A stretch of 64,000 nucleotides of DNA from an uncultured Campylobacter sp. (GCF_938015785.1 NZ_CALLWC010000024.1:19799-83798); one strand, 5' to 3'; counted from the stretch's first letter, positions 9,140 through 18,489 are shown. Translations and numbers: made by a program. The notes: generated by a model not told the origin, from the sequence alone.

Positions 9140-9724
9140 ATGAAAATTTTAAAAGTTCTAGCGCTTTGCGGAGCGCTTTTGATTTCGGCGCACGCTATTA
9201 GCGATGCGGATATCGAGCCTGTGATGAGCCAAAAGGTCGCCGAGGCCGTAGGTATTATGCGAAGCGGCGCACCCAAAGATGCAAAGCCCGCGAAAATCTT
9301 TGCGCTTTTCGACGGCTACTTCGATTACAAGATGATGGCAAAGCTCTCCCTTGCTAAACATTACGCGAGCCTTAGCCCTGCGCAGATCGCGGAATTTAAT
9401 AAAGCTTTCGAGGCGCATCTAAAGCGCTCCTTTATCGAAAAGCTTTCGCTTTATACCGATCAGGATATGAAGGTGCTAAGCAAACAAAGCCCGAGCGATA
9501 AGCGCCGCGTGCTAAAAACACAGGTCATCGGCGAGCAGAAAAACTACGACATAGATTTTAAATTTTATCCTAACGGCTCTGATTGGCGCATCTACGATGT
9601 CGATATCGTGGGCGTTAGCCTAATCCAAACCTATCGCTCGCAGCTAGGCGACGTAACGCAAAATTTGGGCTTTGACGAGCTCATAAAGCGGCTAAATTCC
9701 ACCGTCATCAATAGCGGCGAATAG
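9140..9724 (+). CDS. mlaC: Periplasmic phospholipid shuttle MlaC
   Basis: A 194-residue secreted protein of the MlaC/Ttg2D family, with a signal peptide ending near SAHA. Family marks include FDGYFDYKMMAKLSLAKHY and the DWRIYDVDIVGVSLIQTYR strand region that lines the lipid pocket. It carries phospholipid between MlaA and an inner-membrane partner. The rest of the usual Mla ABC transporter (mlaFED) is not in this window, and the next gene is an RND exporter. Confidence 0.93.
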   Translation: MKILKVLALCGALLISAHAISDADIEPVMSQKVAEAVGIMRSGAPKDAKPAKIFALFDGYFDYKMMAKLSLAKHYASLSPAQIAEFNKAFEAHLKRSFIEKLSLYTDQDMKVLSKQSPSDKRRVLKTQVIGEQKNYDIDFKFYPNGSDWRIYDVDIVGVSLIQTYRSQLGDVTQNLGFDELIKRLNSTVINSGE

Positions 9725-9747
9725 CAACGCGCCTAAAAGAGCGGTAT

Positions 9748-12555
9748 TTGAAAAAAATTTTTCGCCTAATCGTCGCGTTTCCGAAAATCACGCTCGCGCT
9801 GTTTACGGCGCTGGCGCTCTTTTTCGGATATTACTCCACAAAGCTCGAGATCGACGCTTCGACCCAGACGCTACTGCTTGATAACGACGAGGATCTTCAA
9901 ATTTGGCGCGAAGTATCCAAGCGCTACGAAACGCCAAATTTCTTAGTCGTCGCCTACACTCCTGCAGGCGATCTTTTAGCGCCCGAGACGATCCGCAAGA
10001 TAGCGCAGATGGATGCCGCTTTTTCTAAGCTGGATTTCGTCGCTAGCGTCACGGACATCACGAATGTGCCGCTTTTGCTAAACAAAAGCGAGGGCATGAG
10101 CGAGCTGCTTAAGCACATACCCACTCTTACCGACGCAGACGTAAATTTAACCGCGGCTAGACGCGAGCTTTCTACGAGCCCCTTTTATGCGTCAAATTTA
10201 GTAAGCGCCGATCTTCGCACTACCGCAATTTTAATAAATTTAAAACCGCAGACCCGCTACGAGGAGCTTTTGCGCCTAAGAGACGGAGCCAAAAGCGCTC
10301 TAAAGCAAGCGGAGCATGAGGGCAACCGCTCAAAGGTCCAAATTTCACAGCTCAAAGATGCGCTTAAAGCTTCGGAGCAAAATTTCAAATCCTACCGCGA
10401 CGAGCTGCGCGAAAAGGATCACCGCGACATTGTGGCTTTGCGTGCGCTGATCGCGGGCTTTGAGAAGGAATTTGCGGGCGATCGGCTATTTTTGGGCGGA
10501 CTAAATATGATCGCCGACGATATGGTAGGCTACGTCCGCTCGGATCTAACGACATACGGACTCGGCGCCTTGGTGCTTCTGTTAGCTTGCTTTTGGCTCT
10601 TTTTTAGACAGGCGAAATTTATACTGCTGCCGCTCATCATCTGCGCGTATTCGGTCGTGCTTGCAGCGGGATTATTCGGCTTTTTGAGCTTTGAGGTCAC
10701 GGTGATTAGCTCAAATTTCATAGCGCTTCAACTCATCATAACGGTTTCGGTCTGTATCCACCTAATCGTCGCCTACCGCGAGTTTAGCGCGCGCTTTCAC
10801 ACATTTTCGCAACGCCAGCTCGTTTACGCGGTGCTGCGCGAGCGCGCAAGACCCTGCTTTTTCGCAATCTTTACGACCGTTATCGGTTTTATGTCGCTAA
10901 TTTTTTGCGACATAAAACCCGTAATTTCTCTGGGAATTATGATGAGCGTAGGCATCAGTATCTCGCTAGTTACGGCATTTGGAGTATTCGGCGCGGTTAT
11001 GTCGCTTCTGCCGCGTACGCACAATAATCGCAGCTTCGAGCAACACTTTAAATTTACCCTTTGGTGCGCTGAAACAGCGCTGCGTAGCAGAGGCGTGGTC
11101 TACGGCGTGTGTGCTGCAGCGGTGATCTTTGGGCTATACGGTATCTCGCAGCTGCGCGTCGAAAATAGCTTCATCGGCTACTTCAAAAAAAGCACCGACA
11201 TCCGCGCAGGTATGGAGGTCATCGATACCAATCTGGGCGGAACGATCCCGCTTGATATCGTCGTTAAATTTAAAAGTGCAGGCGGCGCAGATACTGCTAG
11301 CGGGAGTGAAAATTCCGCAAGCGGTAGCGCAAATTTTAAGAGCGGCGAAAATTCCAATCCTGCGGGGCAAAATTTTACCGCGCATAATTCCGCTACTCAG
11401 AATTCTACCGCCACAGCGCAAAATTCTATTGCAGGAAATTCCATACCTCAAAGTTCTCTTGCCGTGGCGCAAAATTTCAATGATCAAAATTTTATCGCGC
11501 AAAGCTCCGTCACGACATCGCAACCAAGCGGCACCGTAAATTTAGATCAAACCCATGCCGCAAATTTAGAGCATAATTCCACCGCGAGCGACGATTTTGG
11601 CGATTTTGAAGCCGAATACGCCGCCAACGAAAACAAGCCGCAGTATTGGTTCACATCCGAAAAGATGCGTATCATCGGCAAAATAGATGATTTTTTGAAG
11701 GACAAAAACGTCACGGGGCACGAGTTTATCGGCAACGTAAGCTCGCTTGCGTCGCTTTTGAAGCTCGGCAAGCAGATTAATCAGGGGCGCGATCTGGACG
11801 ATCTGAGCCTTGCTCTAATCTACTCTGAAATGCCGGCAAACTACCGTGAATTGGTGCTTTCGCCCTTTGTAAATATCGAAGCGAACGAGGCGCACTTTAG
11901 CGTCCGCACGATAGACAGCGATCCGAATCTTCGCAGGGCGCAATTCCTAGCCGATCTTAAGCGCGATCTGGACTCCCTGCTCGCTAAAGATAATGTCACG
12001 GTGCAGATTAGCGGCATAATGGTGCTTTACAACAATATGCTTCAAAGCCTGATGAGCTCGCAGATAGACACCCTGGGTATCACCGTGCTCGTGCTTTTCG
12101 TGCTTTTCGTGATCATCTTTCGCTCGTTTTCATACGCGCTTATCGCGATCGTCGTAAATTTAATCCCGCTTTGCGCTTGCTTCGGCATCATGGGCGTTGC
12201 GGGCATTCCGCTGGATATCATGAGTATTACGATAGCGGCGATTAGCATCGGTATCGGCGTGGATGATGTTATCCACTATATCTATCGCTACAAGCGCGAG
12301 TTTGCGCGCCTTGGCGACGAGGCCGCGGCGATCCGCGCGAGCCACGCAAGTATCGGATACGCGATGTATTATACGTCGTTTGCGATCATTTTAGGTTTTA
12401 GCGTGATGATGATGAGCAATTTCTGGCCTACGATCTACTTTGGGATGTTAATATGTCTGGTGATGAGCCTGCTTCTTTTGGGTGCGCTCATAATCCTACC
12501 GTCGCTAATAATGAGCCGAAAGGGCTTAAAATTTAGCCTCTTTAAAGCTAAATAA
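9748..12555 (+). CDS. RND/MMPL-family membrane exporter with a low-complexity insertion
   Basis: A 935-residue inner-membrane protein starting at TTG behind an AAGAG site. The plan is two halves, each with one span, a periplasmic domain and five spans (about residues 268-430 and 765-930), as in MMPL/hydrophobe exporters. Intramembrane motifs include GIGVDDVIHYIYRYKREF in the second half. A long Asn/Ser/Gln-rich insertion occupies residues about 510-620 in the second periplasmic domain. The position after mlaA-mlaC suggests lipid movement between membranes, and C. jejuni has the same trio as I recall. The substrate is unproven. Confidence 0.88.
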   Translation: MKKIFRLIVAFPKITLALFTALALFFGYYSTKLEIDASTQTLLLDNDEDLQIWREVSKRYETPNFLVVAYTPAGDLLAPETIRKIAQMDAAFSKLDFVASVTDITNVPLLLNKSEGMSELLKHIPTLTDADVNLTAARRELSTSPFYASNLVSADLRTTAILINLKPQTRYEELLRLRDGAKSALKQAEHEGNRSKVQISQLKDALKASEQNFKSYRDELREKDHRDIVALRALIAGFEKEFAGDRLFLGGLNMIADDMVGYVRSDLTTYGLGALVLLLACFWLFFRQAKFILLPLIICAYSVVLAAGLFGFLSFEVTVISSNFIALQLIITVSVCIHLIVAYREFSARFHTFSQRQLVYAVLRERARPCFFAIFTTVIGFMSLIFCDIKPVISLGIMMSVGISISLVTAFGVFGAVMSLLPRTHNNRSFEQHFKFTLWCAETALRSRGVVYGVCAAAVIFGLYGISQLRVENSFIGYFKKSTDIRAGMEVIDTNLGGTIPLDIVVKFKSAGGADTASGSENSASGSANFKSGENSNPAGQNFTAHNSATQNSTATAQNSIAGNSIPQSSLAVAQNFNDQNFIAQSSVTTSQPSGTVNLDQTHAANLEHNSTASDDFGDFEAEYAANENKPQYWFTSEKMRIIGKIDDFLKDKNVTGHEFIGNVSSLASLLKLGKQINQGRDLDDLSLALIYSEMPANYRELVLSPFVNIEANEAHFSVRTIDSDPNLRRAQFLADLKRDLDSLLAKDNVTVQISGIMVLYNNMLQSLMSSQIDTLGITVLVLFVLFVIIFRSFSYALIAIVVNLIPLCACFGIMGVAGIPLDIMSITIAAISIGIGVDDVIHYIYRYKREFARLGDEAAAIRASHASIGYAMYYTSFAIILGFSVMMMSNFWPTIYFGMLICLVMSLLLLGALIILPSLIMSRKGLKFSLFKAK
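11275..11610 (+). repeat. RAATTY-dense low-complexity insertion in the RND exporter
   Basis: I count about 12 RAATTY hexamers in about 310 bases, most reading in one frame as Asn-Ser or Asn-Phe. The flanking protein is normal RND sequence, so this looks like an in-frame insertion of about 110 codons in a periplasmic loop. Similar tracts lie in queE, nuoN, nuoI and nuoG. Confidence 0.7.
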
Positions 12556-12567
12556 ATTTTATCTCGC

Positions 12568-12573
12568 TATAAT
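12568..12573 (+). promoter_or_regulatory. -10 box of tRNA-Sec
   Basis: A perfect TATAAT eleven bases before the tRNA 5' end, just after the RND exporter stop. No clear -35 box is seen, as is common in this genus. Confidence 0.6.
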
Positions 12574-12583
12574 TCCCGCATTT

Positions 12584-12681
12584 GGAGAGGATGGCGACCT
12601 GGCGGCGTCTGCGGACTTCAAATCCGATAGGAGGGCGGTTGACCGTTTTCCGGGGGGTTCGATTCCCTCCCTCTCTCGCCG
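12584..12681 (+). tRNA. selC: tRNA-Sec (anticodon TCA)
   Basis: About 97 nt with the hallmarks of the UGA-decoding selenocysteine tRNA. The anticodon loop CTTCAAA is on a CGGA/TCCG stem. A very long variable arm (GGAGGGCGGT, loop, ACCGTTTTCC) gives ten pairs counting wobbles. The T loop is TTCGATT on a five-pair stem. The 3' end reads GCCG, so CCA is not encoded. My pairing of the acceptor gives six good pairs with weak closure of the last two, so the exact 5' end is uncertain by one base. Its presence implies selA/selB and at least one selenoprotein elsewhere, most likely formate dehydrogenase; this fits the molybdate genes here. Confidence 0.93.
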
Positions 12682-12821
12682 AATTCTTTCATCAAATTTC
12701 ACTTTTACGATTCTTGATCTCTAGTTCTTCTCGAATTTATCTCAAATTTCAGCTCTAAATTTATCCATTATTAAACAGAGGCGGGTAGCATTGCTCGTTA
12801 ACTTTTCTTGAAGGAGCGAGT

Positions 12822-13547
12822 ATGAAATACGCATTAGGTGCTGCGCTTGCGGCGTTGATTTTTGCAGGATGCGGCGATGACGATGTAGAGCTTGTCAAAA
12901 ACTACACCTTGCCAGATTTTAAATCTATGAGTATCGGCGCGGCGATCGAGGGCTCGAAAATCTGCAAAAATATCACGTGGAGCAAAGAGGAAAACGGCGG
13001 ATTAAAGACGGTTAAAATGGTCTGCGATGTGGATGTAGAGCAGAGGCTTAAATCATATAAACAAGAGATGTTGGACTCGTCTTTAAAAAGAGTTATGACT
13101 TTTTATGAGGGCAAGGCTTACGACGCGCAAGGCTTGCTTAAGCTGGCAAAAGAACACTGCAAGTTAAACGAAGCCAAATTCCAAGAAACGCTTAAAACCA
13201 AAGGCAAAATAGAATTTGAAGAAGAATGGAAGTCGGTTGATTGCGACAATAAACTAAAAGGGGAGATACTAAAAGAAAGCAATACCGAAATATACATAGA
13301 CTCTATTGTGGAGCGCTTAAAAGCAGCCGCTTATTACTCGCAAATAACCGCAGAGCAATTGGACGCGAGCTTCGGACATAAAGAAGATGGGTTATCAAAG
13401 TTTGCTATCGAGCTAAATTTTATCGTAAATGAGGGTAAAAGCGTAAGTCTGTCTGATAAATTTAAACTTATCACGAACGGCGAAGAAGATCCCGTAAATA
13501 AAACGAAGTCAAAAGATGTCATAGCAGGCTTCTACGAAAGGCAATAA
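12822..13547 (+). CDS. Uncharacterised lipoprotein
   Basis: A 241-residue protein of unknown function. The N-terminus is a lipoprotein signal with lipobox FAGC. The mature part is charged, carries scattered cysteines (SKICKN, KMVCDVD, EHCKLN, SVDCDN) and has no domain I recognise. A clear AAGGAG ribosome site lies nine bases before the ATG. It stands alone between tRNA-Sec and the convergent trxB, and ends in a good terminator. Its base composition is slightly more AT-rich than its neighbours. Confidence 0.85.
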   Translation: MKYALGAALAALIFAGCGDDDVELVKNYTLPDFKSMSIGAAIEGSKICKNITWSKEENGGLKTVKMVCDVDVEQRLKSYKQEMLDSSLKRVMTFYEGKAYDAQGLLKLAKEHCKLNEAKFQETLKTKGKIEFEEEWKSVDCDNKLKGEILKESNTEIYIDSIVERLKAAAYYSQITAEQLDASFGHKEDGLSKFAIELNFIVNEGKSVSLSDKFKLITNGEEDPVNKTKSKDVIAGFYERQ

Positions 13548-13559
13548 GCGCCTCATCTC

Positions 13560-13602
13560 GCGGCTAAATTTTATGAAATTTTAAAATTTAGCCGCTTTTT
13601 TT
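13560..13602 (+). terminator. Rho-independent terminator
   Basis: A 13-base perfect stem, GCGGCTAAATTTT with its complement, closes a ten-base loop and is followed by seven T. It ends the lipoprotein transcript. Confidence 0.8.
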
Positions 13603-13640
13603 ATATCAAAATTTCATTCAAAATTTCAGGTGCGGTTTTA

Positions 13641-13678
13641 AATTTAAAGCGCGGCGGAAGCAGTTTCTCCCGCCGCGC
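13641..13678 (-). terminator. Terminator of the trxB transcript
   Basis: On the minus strand GCGCGGCGG and CCGCCGCGC form a nine-pair GC-only stem around a 12-base loop, followed by TTTAAATT. It lies about 27 bases past the trxB stop. Confidence 0.6.
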
Positions 13679-13704
13679 CGTGAAATTTTACGCCGAATAT
13701 AGGC

Positions 13705-14649
13705 CTATTTATCGTGTCCTTGCAGATACGCGATCGCACTAAGTGCGGCAACCGCGCCGTCGCCTGCCGCGCAAACGACCTGCTTAGGCGCATCTTGCCT
13801 CATATCGCCCGCCGCGAATAGTCCGTGTACGCTTGTTTGCATCTTTAAATTTACCGCGACCTGTCCGCCCGGCGTGATATCGCAGATGAACTTGCCGCTT
13901 TCGCCTTTTAACACCTCGTTTCGCACGTCAAGCCCCACGAATACGAAGATCCCCGGCAGCTGCAGCTCGCGCGTGGCGCCGCTGGTTTTATCCTTGACTA
14001 CGACGCCCGTTACGCCGCTTGCATCACCCTTGATCTGCTCTACAAGCGCGTTTGTGATGAGCTCGATATTCTCACTTTTGCGCACCTTTTGCACGGTCGA
14101 AGGCGCAGCGCGAAACTCATCGCGGCGATGGATCAGATAGACTTTGGAGCAAATTTTAGCTAGATACAGAGCCTCCTCTAGCGCCGTATCGCCACCGCCG
14201 AGGACGGCAACCTCTTTGCCCTTGTAAAAAAACCCGTCGCAGGTCGCGCAGGTACTGACGCCGCGACCGAAAAACTCATCCTCGCCCTCGATCCCCGCGC
14301 GGCGCGGAGTAGAGCCCGTAGCGACGATAACGGCACGCGCGCGTCGTGTTTGATCGCCCTCGAGATAGATCGTAAAATTTCCATCGCCGTCTTTTGAGAT
14401 GCGTAGCACGCGCACCATCTCATGCTTCAGCCCGAAGCGGAAGCACTGCTCCTGCCAAGGCGCCATAAAGCTCATCCCGTCGGTTACTGCGGCGACGCCC
14501 GGATAGTTTTCCATCTCGGAGCTTGAGGTGATCTGCCCGCCGGGCATCCCCATCTCAAACATCACGACATCCTTTAAACCGCCTCTTGTAGCATAAAGCC
14601 CCGCCGCTAGCCCCGCAGGGCCGCCGCCGATAATTGCTAAATCTAACAT
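13705..14649 (-). CDS. trxB: Thioredoxin reductase
   Basis: A 314-residue cytoplasmic flavoenzyme that uses NADPH to reduce thioredoxin. The FAD-binding GGGPAG is at residues 8-13, the redox pair CATC at 134-137 and the NADPH-binding GGGDTALEEA near 151-160. The C-terminal FAD motif has GLFAAGDMRQD. Length and order are those of the low-molecular-weight bacterial enzyme. It lies 110 bases downstream of trxA on the same strand, with an attenuator-like hairpin between them. Confidence 0.97.
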   Translation of the reverse strand: MLDLAIIGGGPAGLAAGLYATRGGLKDVVMFEMGMPGGQITSSSEMENYPGVAAVTDGMSFMAPWQEQCFRFGLKHEMVRVLRISKDGDGNFTIYLEGDQTRRARAVIVATGSTPRRAGIEGEDEFFGRGVSTCATCDGFFYKGKEVAVLGGGDTALEEALYLAKICSKVYLIHRRDEFRAAPSTVQKVRKSENIELITNALVEQIKGDASGVTGVVVKDKTSGATRELQLPGIFVFVGLDVRNEVLKGESGKFICDITPGGQVAVNLKMQTSVHGLFAAGDMRQDAPKQVVCAAGDGAVAALSAIAYLQGHDK

Positions 14650-14730
14650 TTTTTCTCCTTAATTATTTTATTAAGTAAAGCCGCGAGCGTTAAATTTACG
14701 AATTTAATTAATAAAACGATGAGTGGGAGA

Positions 14731-14754
14731 AAAAAGGGCGAAAGCCGCCCTTTT
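14731..14754 (-). terminator. Hairpin between trxA and trxB
   Basis: On the minus strand AAAAGGGCG, a five-base loop, then CGCCCTTTT running into further T. It can terminate trxA or act as a partial terminator that lowers trxB relative to trxA. Confidence 0.65.
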
Positions 14755-14759
14755 AAAAT

Positions 14760-15074
14760 TTACAGAAGCGAGTTTAACTTGTCGGCTATGATCTGCTTAG
14801 ATTGCGCGCCGATGAGCTGAGCTTTTAGCTCGCCGTCTTTGAAAAATAGTATCGTTGGGATCGAGCGAACACCGAACTGCACCGCAAGATCCTGCGCTTC
14901 GTCGGTATTTACTTTGCAAATTTTAGCCTTGCCGTCGTAATCGTTCGCAAGCTCCTCGATGATCGGGGCGATCATACGGCACGGTCCGCACCAAGGCGCC
15001 CAAAAATCGACTAGCGCGACACCCTCTTTAGTAACATCGAAATTCTCCGAAGTAAGCTCTATATACTTTCCCAT
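14760..15074 (-). CDS. trxA: Thioredoxin
   Basis: A 104-residue cytoplasmic dithiol reductant with active site WCGPC (Cys29 and Cys32) and the cis-proline loop VRSIPT near residue 75. It has the standard length. Reduced by the downstream TrxB, it serves ribonucleotide reductase and peroxidases. An AAGGAG ribosome site and a dedicated promoter lie directly upstream. Confidence 0.97.
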   Translation of the reverse strand: MGKYIELTSENFDVTKEGVALVDFWAPWCGPCRMIAPIIEELANDYDGKAKICKVNTDEAQDLAVQFGVRSIPTILFFKDGELKAQLIGAQSKQIIADKLNSLL

Positions 15075-15103
15075 AATGTTCTCCTTGTGTTAAAATTCCG
15101 CGG

Positions 15104-15109
15104 ATTATA
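15104..15109 (-). promoter_or_regulatory. -10 box of trxA
   Basis: The minus strand reads TATAAT about 30 bases ahead of the trxA start codon, preceded by an AT-rich stretch as is usual for Campylobacter sigma-70 promoters. Confidence 0.6.
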
Positions 15110-15144
15110 GTTCATTATCTTAAATAAATAATAAAAATTCTAAT

Positions 15145-15483
15145 TTAAAAAGATATGTTGGCGATAAATTTTATCTGCTTTGGATAAACTTCCACGACGT
15201 CGATCTGCCACGGCTCGTCTGTATCGCAGCTCATCAGATAAAATTCCGCCGCCTTTAAAATTTTAGCCATCTTGGCGCCCGTCACGCGCTCTGCGGCGTC
15301 ATAATCGCCGCTCGTGGCCTTTACTTCGACGAAGTGCAAAATCCCGTCTTTGCGCGCGATGATGTCGATCTCGCCGAAGCGGCAGCGGAAATTTCGCTTT
15401 AAAATTTCAAACCCTTCGCCGCGTAAAAATTCTGCCGCACGGTCCTCGCAAGCAAAGCCGAAAAGATATTCTTTTAAGCTCAA
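15145..15483 (-). CDS. YraN-family (UPF0102) nuclease-like protein
   Basis: A 112-residue protein with the small Holliday-junction-resolvase-like fold of YraN. The PD-(D/E)xK pattern is visible as GEID (Glu38, Asp40) and FVEVK (Glu53, Lys55). The biochemical role of the family is not settled. It begins two bases after the hom stop, in an operon-like run, and precedes trxA, an order that as I recall is kept in C. jejuni. Confidence 0.88.
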   Translation of the reverse strand: MSLKEYLFGFACEDRAAEFLRGEGFEILKRNFRCRFGEIDIIARKDGILHFVEVKATSGDYDAAERVTGAKMAKILKAAEFYLMSCDTDEPWQIDVVEVYPKQIKFIANISF

Positions 15484-15484
15484 G

Positions 15485-16753
15485 TTAGCTTTCTATCCTG
15501 ATCATAAAAGGCTTTTGCGTGATAAAATTTTCGCCGCTAATTACGCTTATTGCGCGCTTGATATTCTTCTCGCAGCACGTATGCGTCGTAAAAAACAGCG
15601 TCACCTCCTCGTCCGTTTTGAGTTTCGGCTTTTGCAAAAAACTATCGATCGAAAGATCGTTTAAGCTCATAATGTTCGTAAGTTTCGCGAGTACGCCCTT
15701 CTCATCGCGCACGCGCAGCCTGAAATAATACTTCGTGCGGATCTGCTCGCTAGGCAAAATTTGCATAAAATTTTCGCTCGGCAAAATTTTATATCCCAGC
15801 ATCGGATTTTTGTTATCGCGCGCAATGTCGATGAGATCGCTTATAACCGCACTTGCCGTAGCGCTTCCGCCCGCGCCGGGGCCGTAATACATACTCTCGC
15901 CGACGCAGTCTCCGTAGATGCTCACGCCGTTCATTACGCCATCGACTTTTGAGAGCATTTGATCCTTTGAAATGAGCGCTGGATGGACGCGCAGCTCGAC
16001 TTTGTTATCGCGCGCGCGCTTAGCTACCGCAAGCAGCTTGATTATGAAATCAAATTCGCGCGCAAAATAGATATCCTCCTGCGTGATCTCTTCGATCCCC
16101 TCGATTAGGATATCTTCGGGATCGCCGTGCACGCCGTATGCGATGCTAGCTAAGATCAAAAGCTTATGCGCTGCGTCGAATCCGCCGATGTCAAAGCTTG
16201 GATCGGCTTCGGCGTAACCAAGCTCTTGAGCTCGCTTTAGCGCGTCCTCAAATTTCTCGTTTTTTTGCATCATATTCGTAAGGATAAAGTTGCTCGTGCC
16301 GTTTACGATGCCGATTATCTTTTCGATAAGATTGGCGCTTAGTCCCTCGCGCAGGGTTTTGATGATCGGAATTCCGCCCGCTACGCTCGCCTCAAAGCCA
16401 AAAGGCGTATCGCCCGCCAAAGCCTGAAGCTTGTAGCGATGATAAGCCAAAAGTGCCTTATTTGCGGTAACGACCGCCTTTTTGCGCTTTAAAATTTCAC
16501 TTACGATCTCATAGGGCTTTTCTACCCCGCCCATAAGCTCTACAAAAACGTCGATATCATCGCGCTCGATAATGCTTTTTGCGTCGCTGCTAAGCGGAAT
16601 TTGCACGCCTCTTTTTTTATTCGTATCGCGCACGAGCCCGATTACGGGCTCTATGCTAACGCCCGCGCGCGCAAGGATGATATCTTTGTTTTTTATCAAA
16701 ATGTTTGCAACTTCGCTACCTACGGTGCCGACGCCTAAAATCGCTACCTTCAT
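15485..16753 (-). CDS. hom: Homoserine dehydrogenase
   Basis: A 422-residue enzyme that reduces aspartate semialdehyde to homoserine on the path to threonine and methionine. The NAD(P)-binding motif GVGTVGS is at residues 7-13. The catalytic domain carries ANKALLAYHRY and GTSNFILTNM, and a C-terminal ACT domain (about 345-420) suggests feedback control, usually by threonine. It overlaps the upstream aminotransferase stop by one base. Confidence 0.96.
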   Translation of the reverse strand: MKVAILGVGTVGSEVANILIKNKDIILARAGVSIEPVIGLVRDTNKKRGVQIPLSSDAKSIIERDDIDVFVELMGGVEKPYEIVSEILKRKKAVVTANKALLAYHRYKLQALAGDTPFGFEASVAGGIPIIKTLREGLSANLIEKIIGIVNGTSNFILTNMMQKNEKFEDALKRAQELGYAEADPSFDIGGFDAAHKLLILASIAYGVHGDPEDILIEGIEEITQEDIYFAREFDFIIKLLAVAKRARDNKVELRVHPALISKDQMLSKVDGVMNGVSIYGDCVGESMYYGPGAGGSATASAVISDLIDIARDNKNPMLGYKILPSENFMQILPSEQIRTKYYFRLRVRDEKGVLAKLTNIMSLNDLSIDSFLQKPKLKTDEEVTLFFTTHTCCEKNIKRAISVISGENFITQKPFMIRIES

Positions 16754-17958
16754 CAGATCTCTTTCAAATATTTTTTTATATTTCTAGCGGCCTGGCGGAT
16801 CCTGTTTTCGTTTTCGATAAAAGCGATCCGCACATAATCGTCTCCCGCCGCACCAAAGCCCACGCCTGGGCTTACGGCGACGCGCGCCTTGGTAAGAAGC
16901 TGTTTGGAAAACTCCATACTCCTTAGATGAGCCGCCGCGGGCGGTAATTTCGCCCATGCAAACATCGATGCGCTAGGTTTTGCGATCTGCCAACCCGCAT
17001 CCGCAAAAGTATCGATCAAAAAATTTCTACGCTTCTCATAGCTCGCGCGGATCTGCTCTACGCACTCCTGCGGTCCATCCAGTGCGATCGTAGCGGCTAC
17101 TTGGATCGGCGTAAACATGCCGTAATCAAACCACGACTTGATCTTTTTAAGCGCGGCTACGAGCTTTTTGTTGCCGCTAACAAAACCCACGCGCCAGCCC
17201 GCCATATTGTAGGTTTTAGAGAGCGTGTATGCCTCGACGGCGACGTCTTTTGCACCCTGAACCTCAAAGATCGACGGCGTTTTATAACCCTCAAAAGCGA
17301 TCTCCGCGTAAGCGATGTCGCTGATGATATAAAACCGCTCCTGCCGCGCCATCGCCACGAGCCGCTCGTAGAAGCTCTTTTGCACGACGACCGTGGTGGG
17401 GTTGTGCGGGAAATTTACGACGACGTATTTTGGGCGCGGAATGCTCTCGTCGAAGGTTTTTTGCAGATCGATGAAAAATTTATTCTCATTAAAATTTAAA
17501 TTCTCATCATAGGCAAGCGGGATTTTAACGACGTTGCCGCCCGCGATGATGAAAGCTTGAGTATGTATCGGATACGCGGGATCAGGCACCACCGCGACAT
17601 CGCCAGGATTTACGATCGCGCTAGTTAGATGCACGAAGCCCTCTTTAGAGCCCATCACGGCGACGATCTCGCTTTCAGGGTCCAAGATCACGCCGTATTT
17701 GCGCTTATACCAATTCGCGCAGGCAAGTCGCAGCTTGTAGATGCCCTGGCTTACGGAGTAGCCGTGCGTCTTGTCCTTTTGCGCGCTTTCGCAAAGCTTG
17801 TCTATTATATGCTGCGGCGTCCTGCCGTCGGGATTGCCCATCGAAAAATCGATTATATCCTCGCCGGCTCTGCGTGCAGCCATTTTTATGGCGTTAACCT
17901 CGGCAAAAACGTAATTGGGCAAACGCTCGATCTTTGAAAAACGGATTTCGTCAAACAT
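16753..17958 (-). CDS. Class I PLP aminotransferase
   Basis: A 401-residue fold-type I aminotransferase. The PLP lysine lies in TLSKTYNMAGWRVGF (residues about 239-253), with NFPHNPTTVV and the phosphate-binding SDIAYAEIAF before it. It resembles the aspartate or LL-diaminopimelate-type group, and the exact substrate cannot be read from sequence. Coupling to hom (one-base overlap) suggests a role in aspartate-family amino acids. In C. jejuni the same pair occurs, as I recall. Confidence 0.88.
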   Translation of the reverse strand: MFDEIRFSKIERLPNYVFAEVNAIKMAARRAGEDIIDFSMGNPDGRTPQHIIDKLCESAQKDKTHGYSVSQGIYKLRLACANWYKRKYGVILDPESEIVAVMGSKEGFVHLTSAIVNPGDVAVVPDPAYPIHTQAFIIAGGNVVKIPLAYDENLNFNENKFFIDLQKTFDESIPRPKYVVVNFPHNPTTVVVQKSFYERLVAMARQERFYIISDIAYAEIAFEGYKTPSIFEVQGAKDVAVEAYTLSKTYNMAGWRVGFVSGNKKLVAALKKIKSWFDYGMFTPIQVAATIALDGPQECVEQIRASYEKRRNFLIDTFADAGWQIAKPSASMFAWAKLPPAAAHLRSMEFSKQLLTKARVAVSPGVGFGAAGDDYVRIAFIENENRIRQAARNIKKYLKEI

Positions 17959-18489
17959 CTCAAACCTCTTATTTTAAAGTAATTTTCAAGCCATATTTAA
18001 AATTTCGCGCCTTAAGCGCAGCGATCTGCCCATGCTGTACGGAGGCTAAATTTCAAGCCTTAGCGGCGATACGGCGGCGCTTTTTATATTGCTCGGGCAA
18101 TTTAAACTTTTACCTCGCTAAAATTTTAAAACCGCGGGGGCATTGATCGTTTAAATTTAGAGCATCACGACCCTTTGCGGCGCTGTTTAAATTTACGTCA
18201 GCTCAAAACGATAACGATCAAAGCTGCCGTTTTTACGCCATGTCCTCGAACGATAACCCTTTAAATTTATCGCGCTACCGCAAGCGCCCGCAACGCTTGA
18301 AATTTTATCCGCACCGTTAATTTTACCTGCGCCGTTTAAAATTTTATCCAAGGCGGCGCAGTTCAAACCTTTTAAATTTACACTCGCGAATTTAAATTTA
18401 AACTGCGTACCATAGCGAGCTAAAATTTTACCCTCTGTCCTCTGCAGAAAAATTCTACGAGCAAAAAACCTCGCACGAGAGCGGATGTT
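17959..18489. repeat. Gene-free RAATTY-rich spacer
   Basis: About 530 bases with many AAATTT and AAATTTT words at 15-30 base spacing, often next to GCG or GGCGCAG. On the minus strand near 18290-18400, units of the form AAAATTTTAAACGGCGCAGG then AAAATTAACGGTGCGG read in translation as a short repeat. No gene or terminator is recognised. Confidence 0.55.

Noticed and set aside
11134..11523. Minus-strand frame opposite the RND exporter insertion
   Set aside because: Same palindrome effect; the sense frame is conserved on both sides of the insertion.
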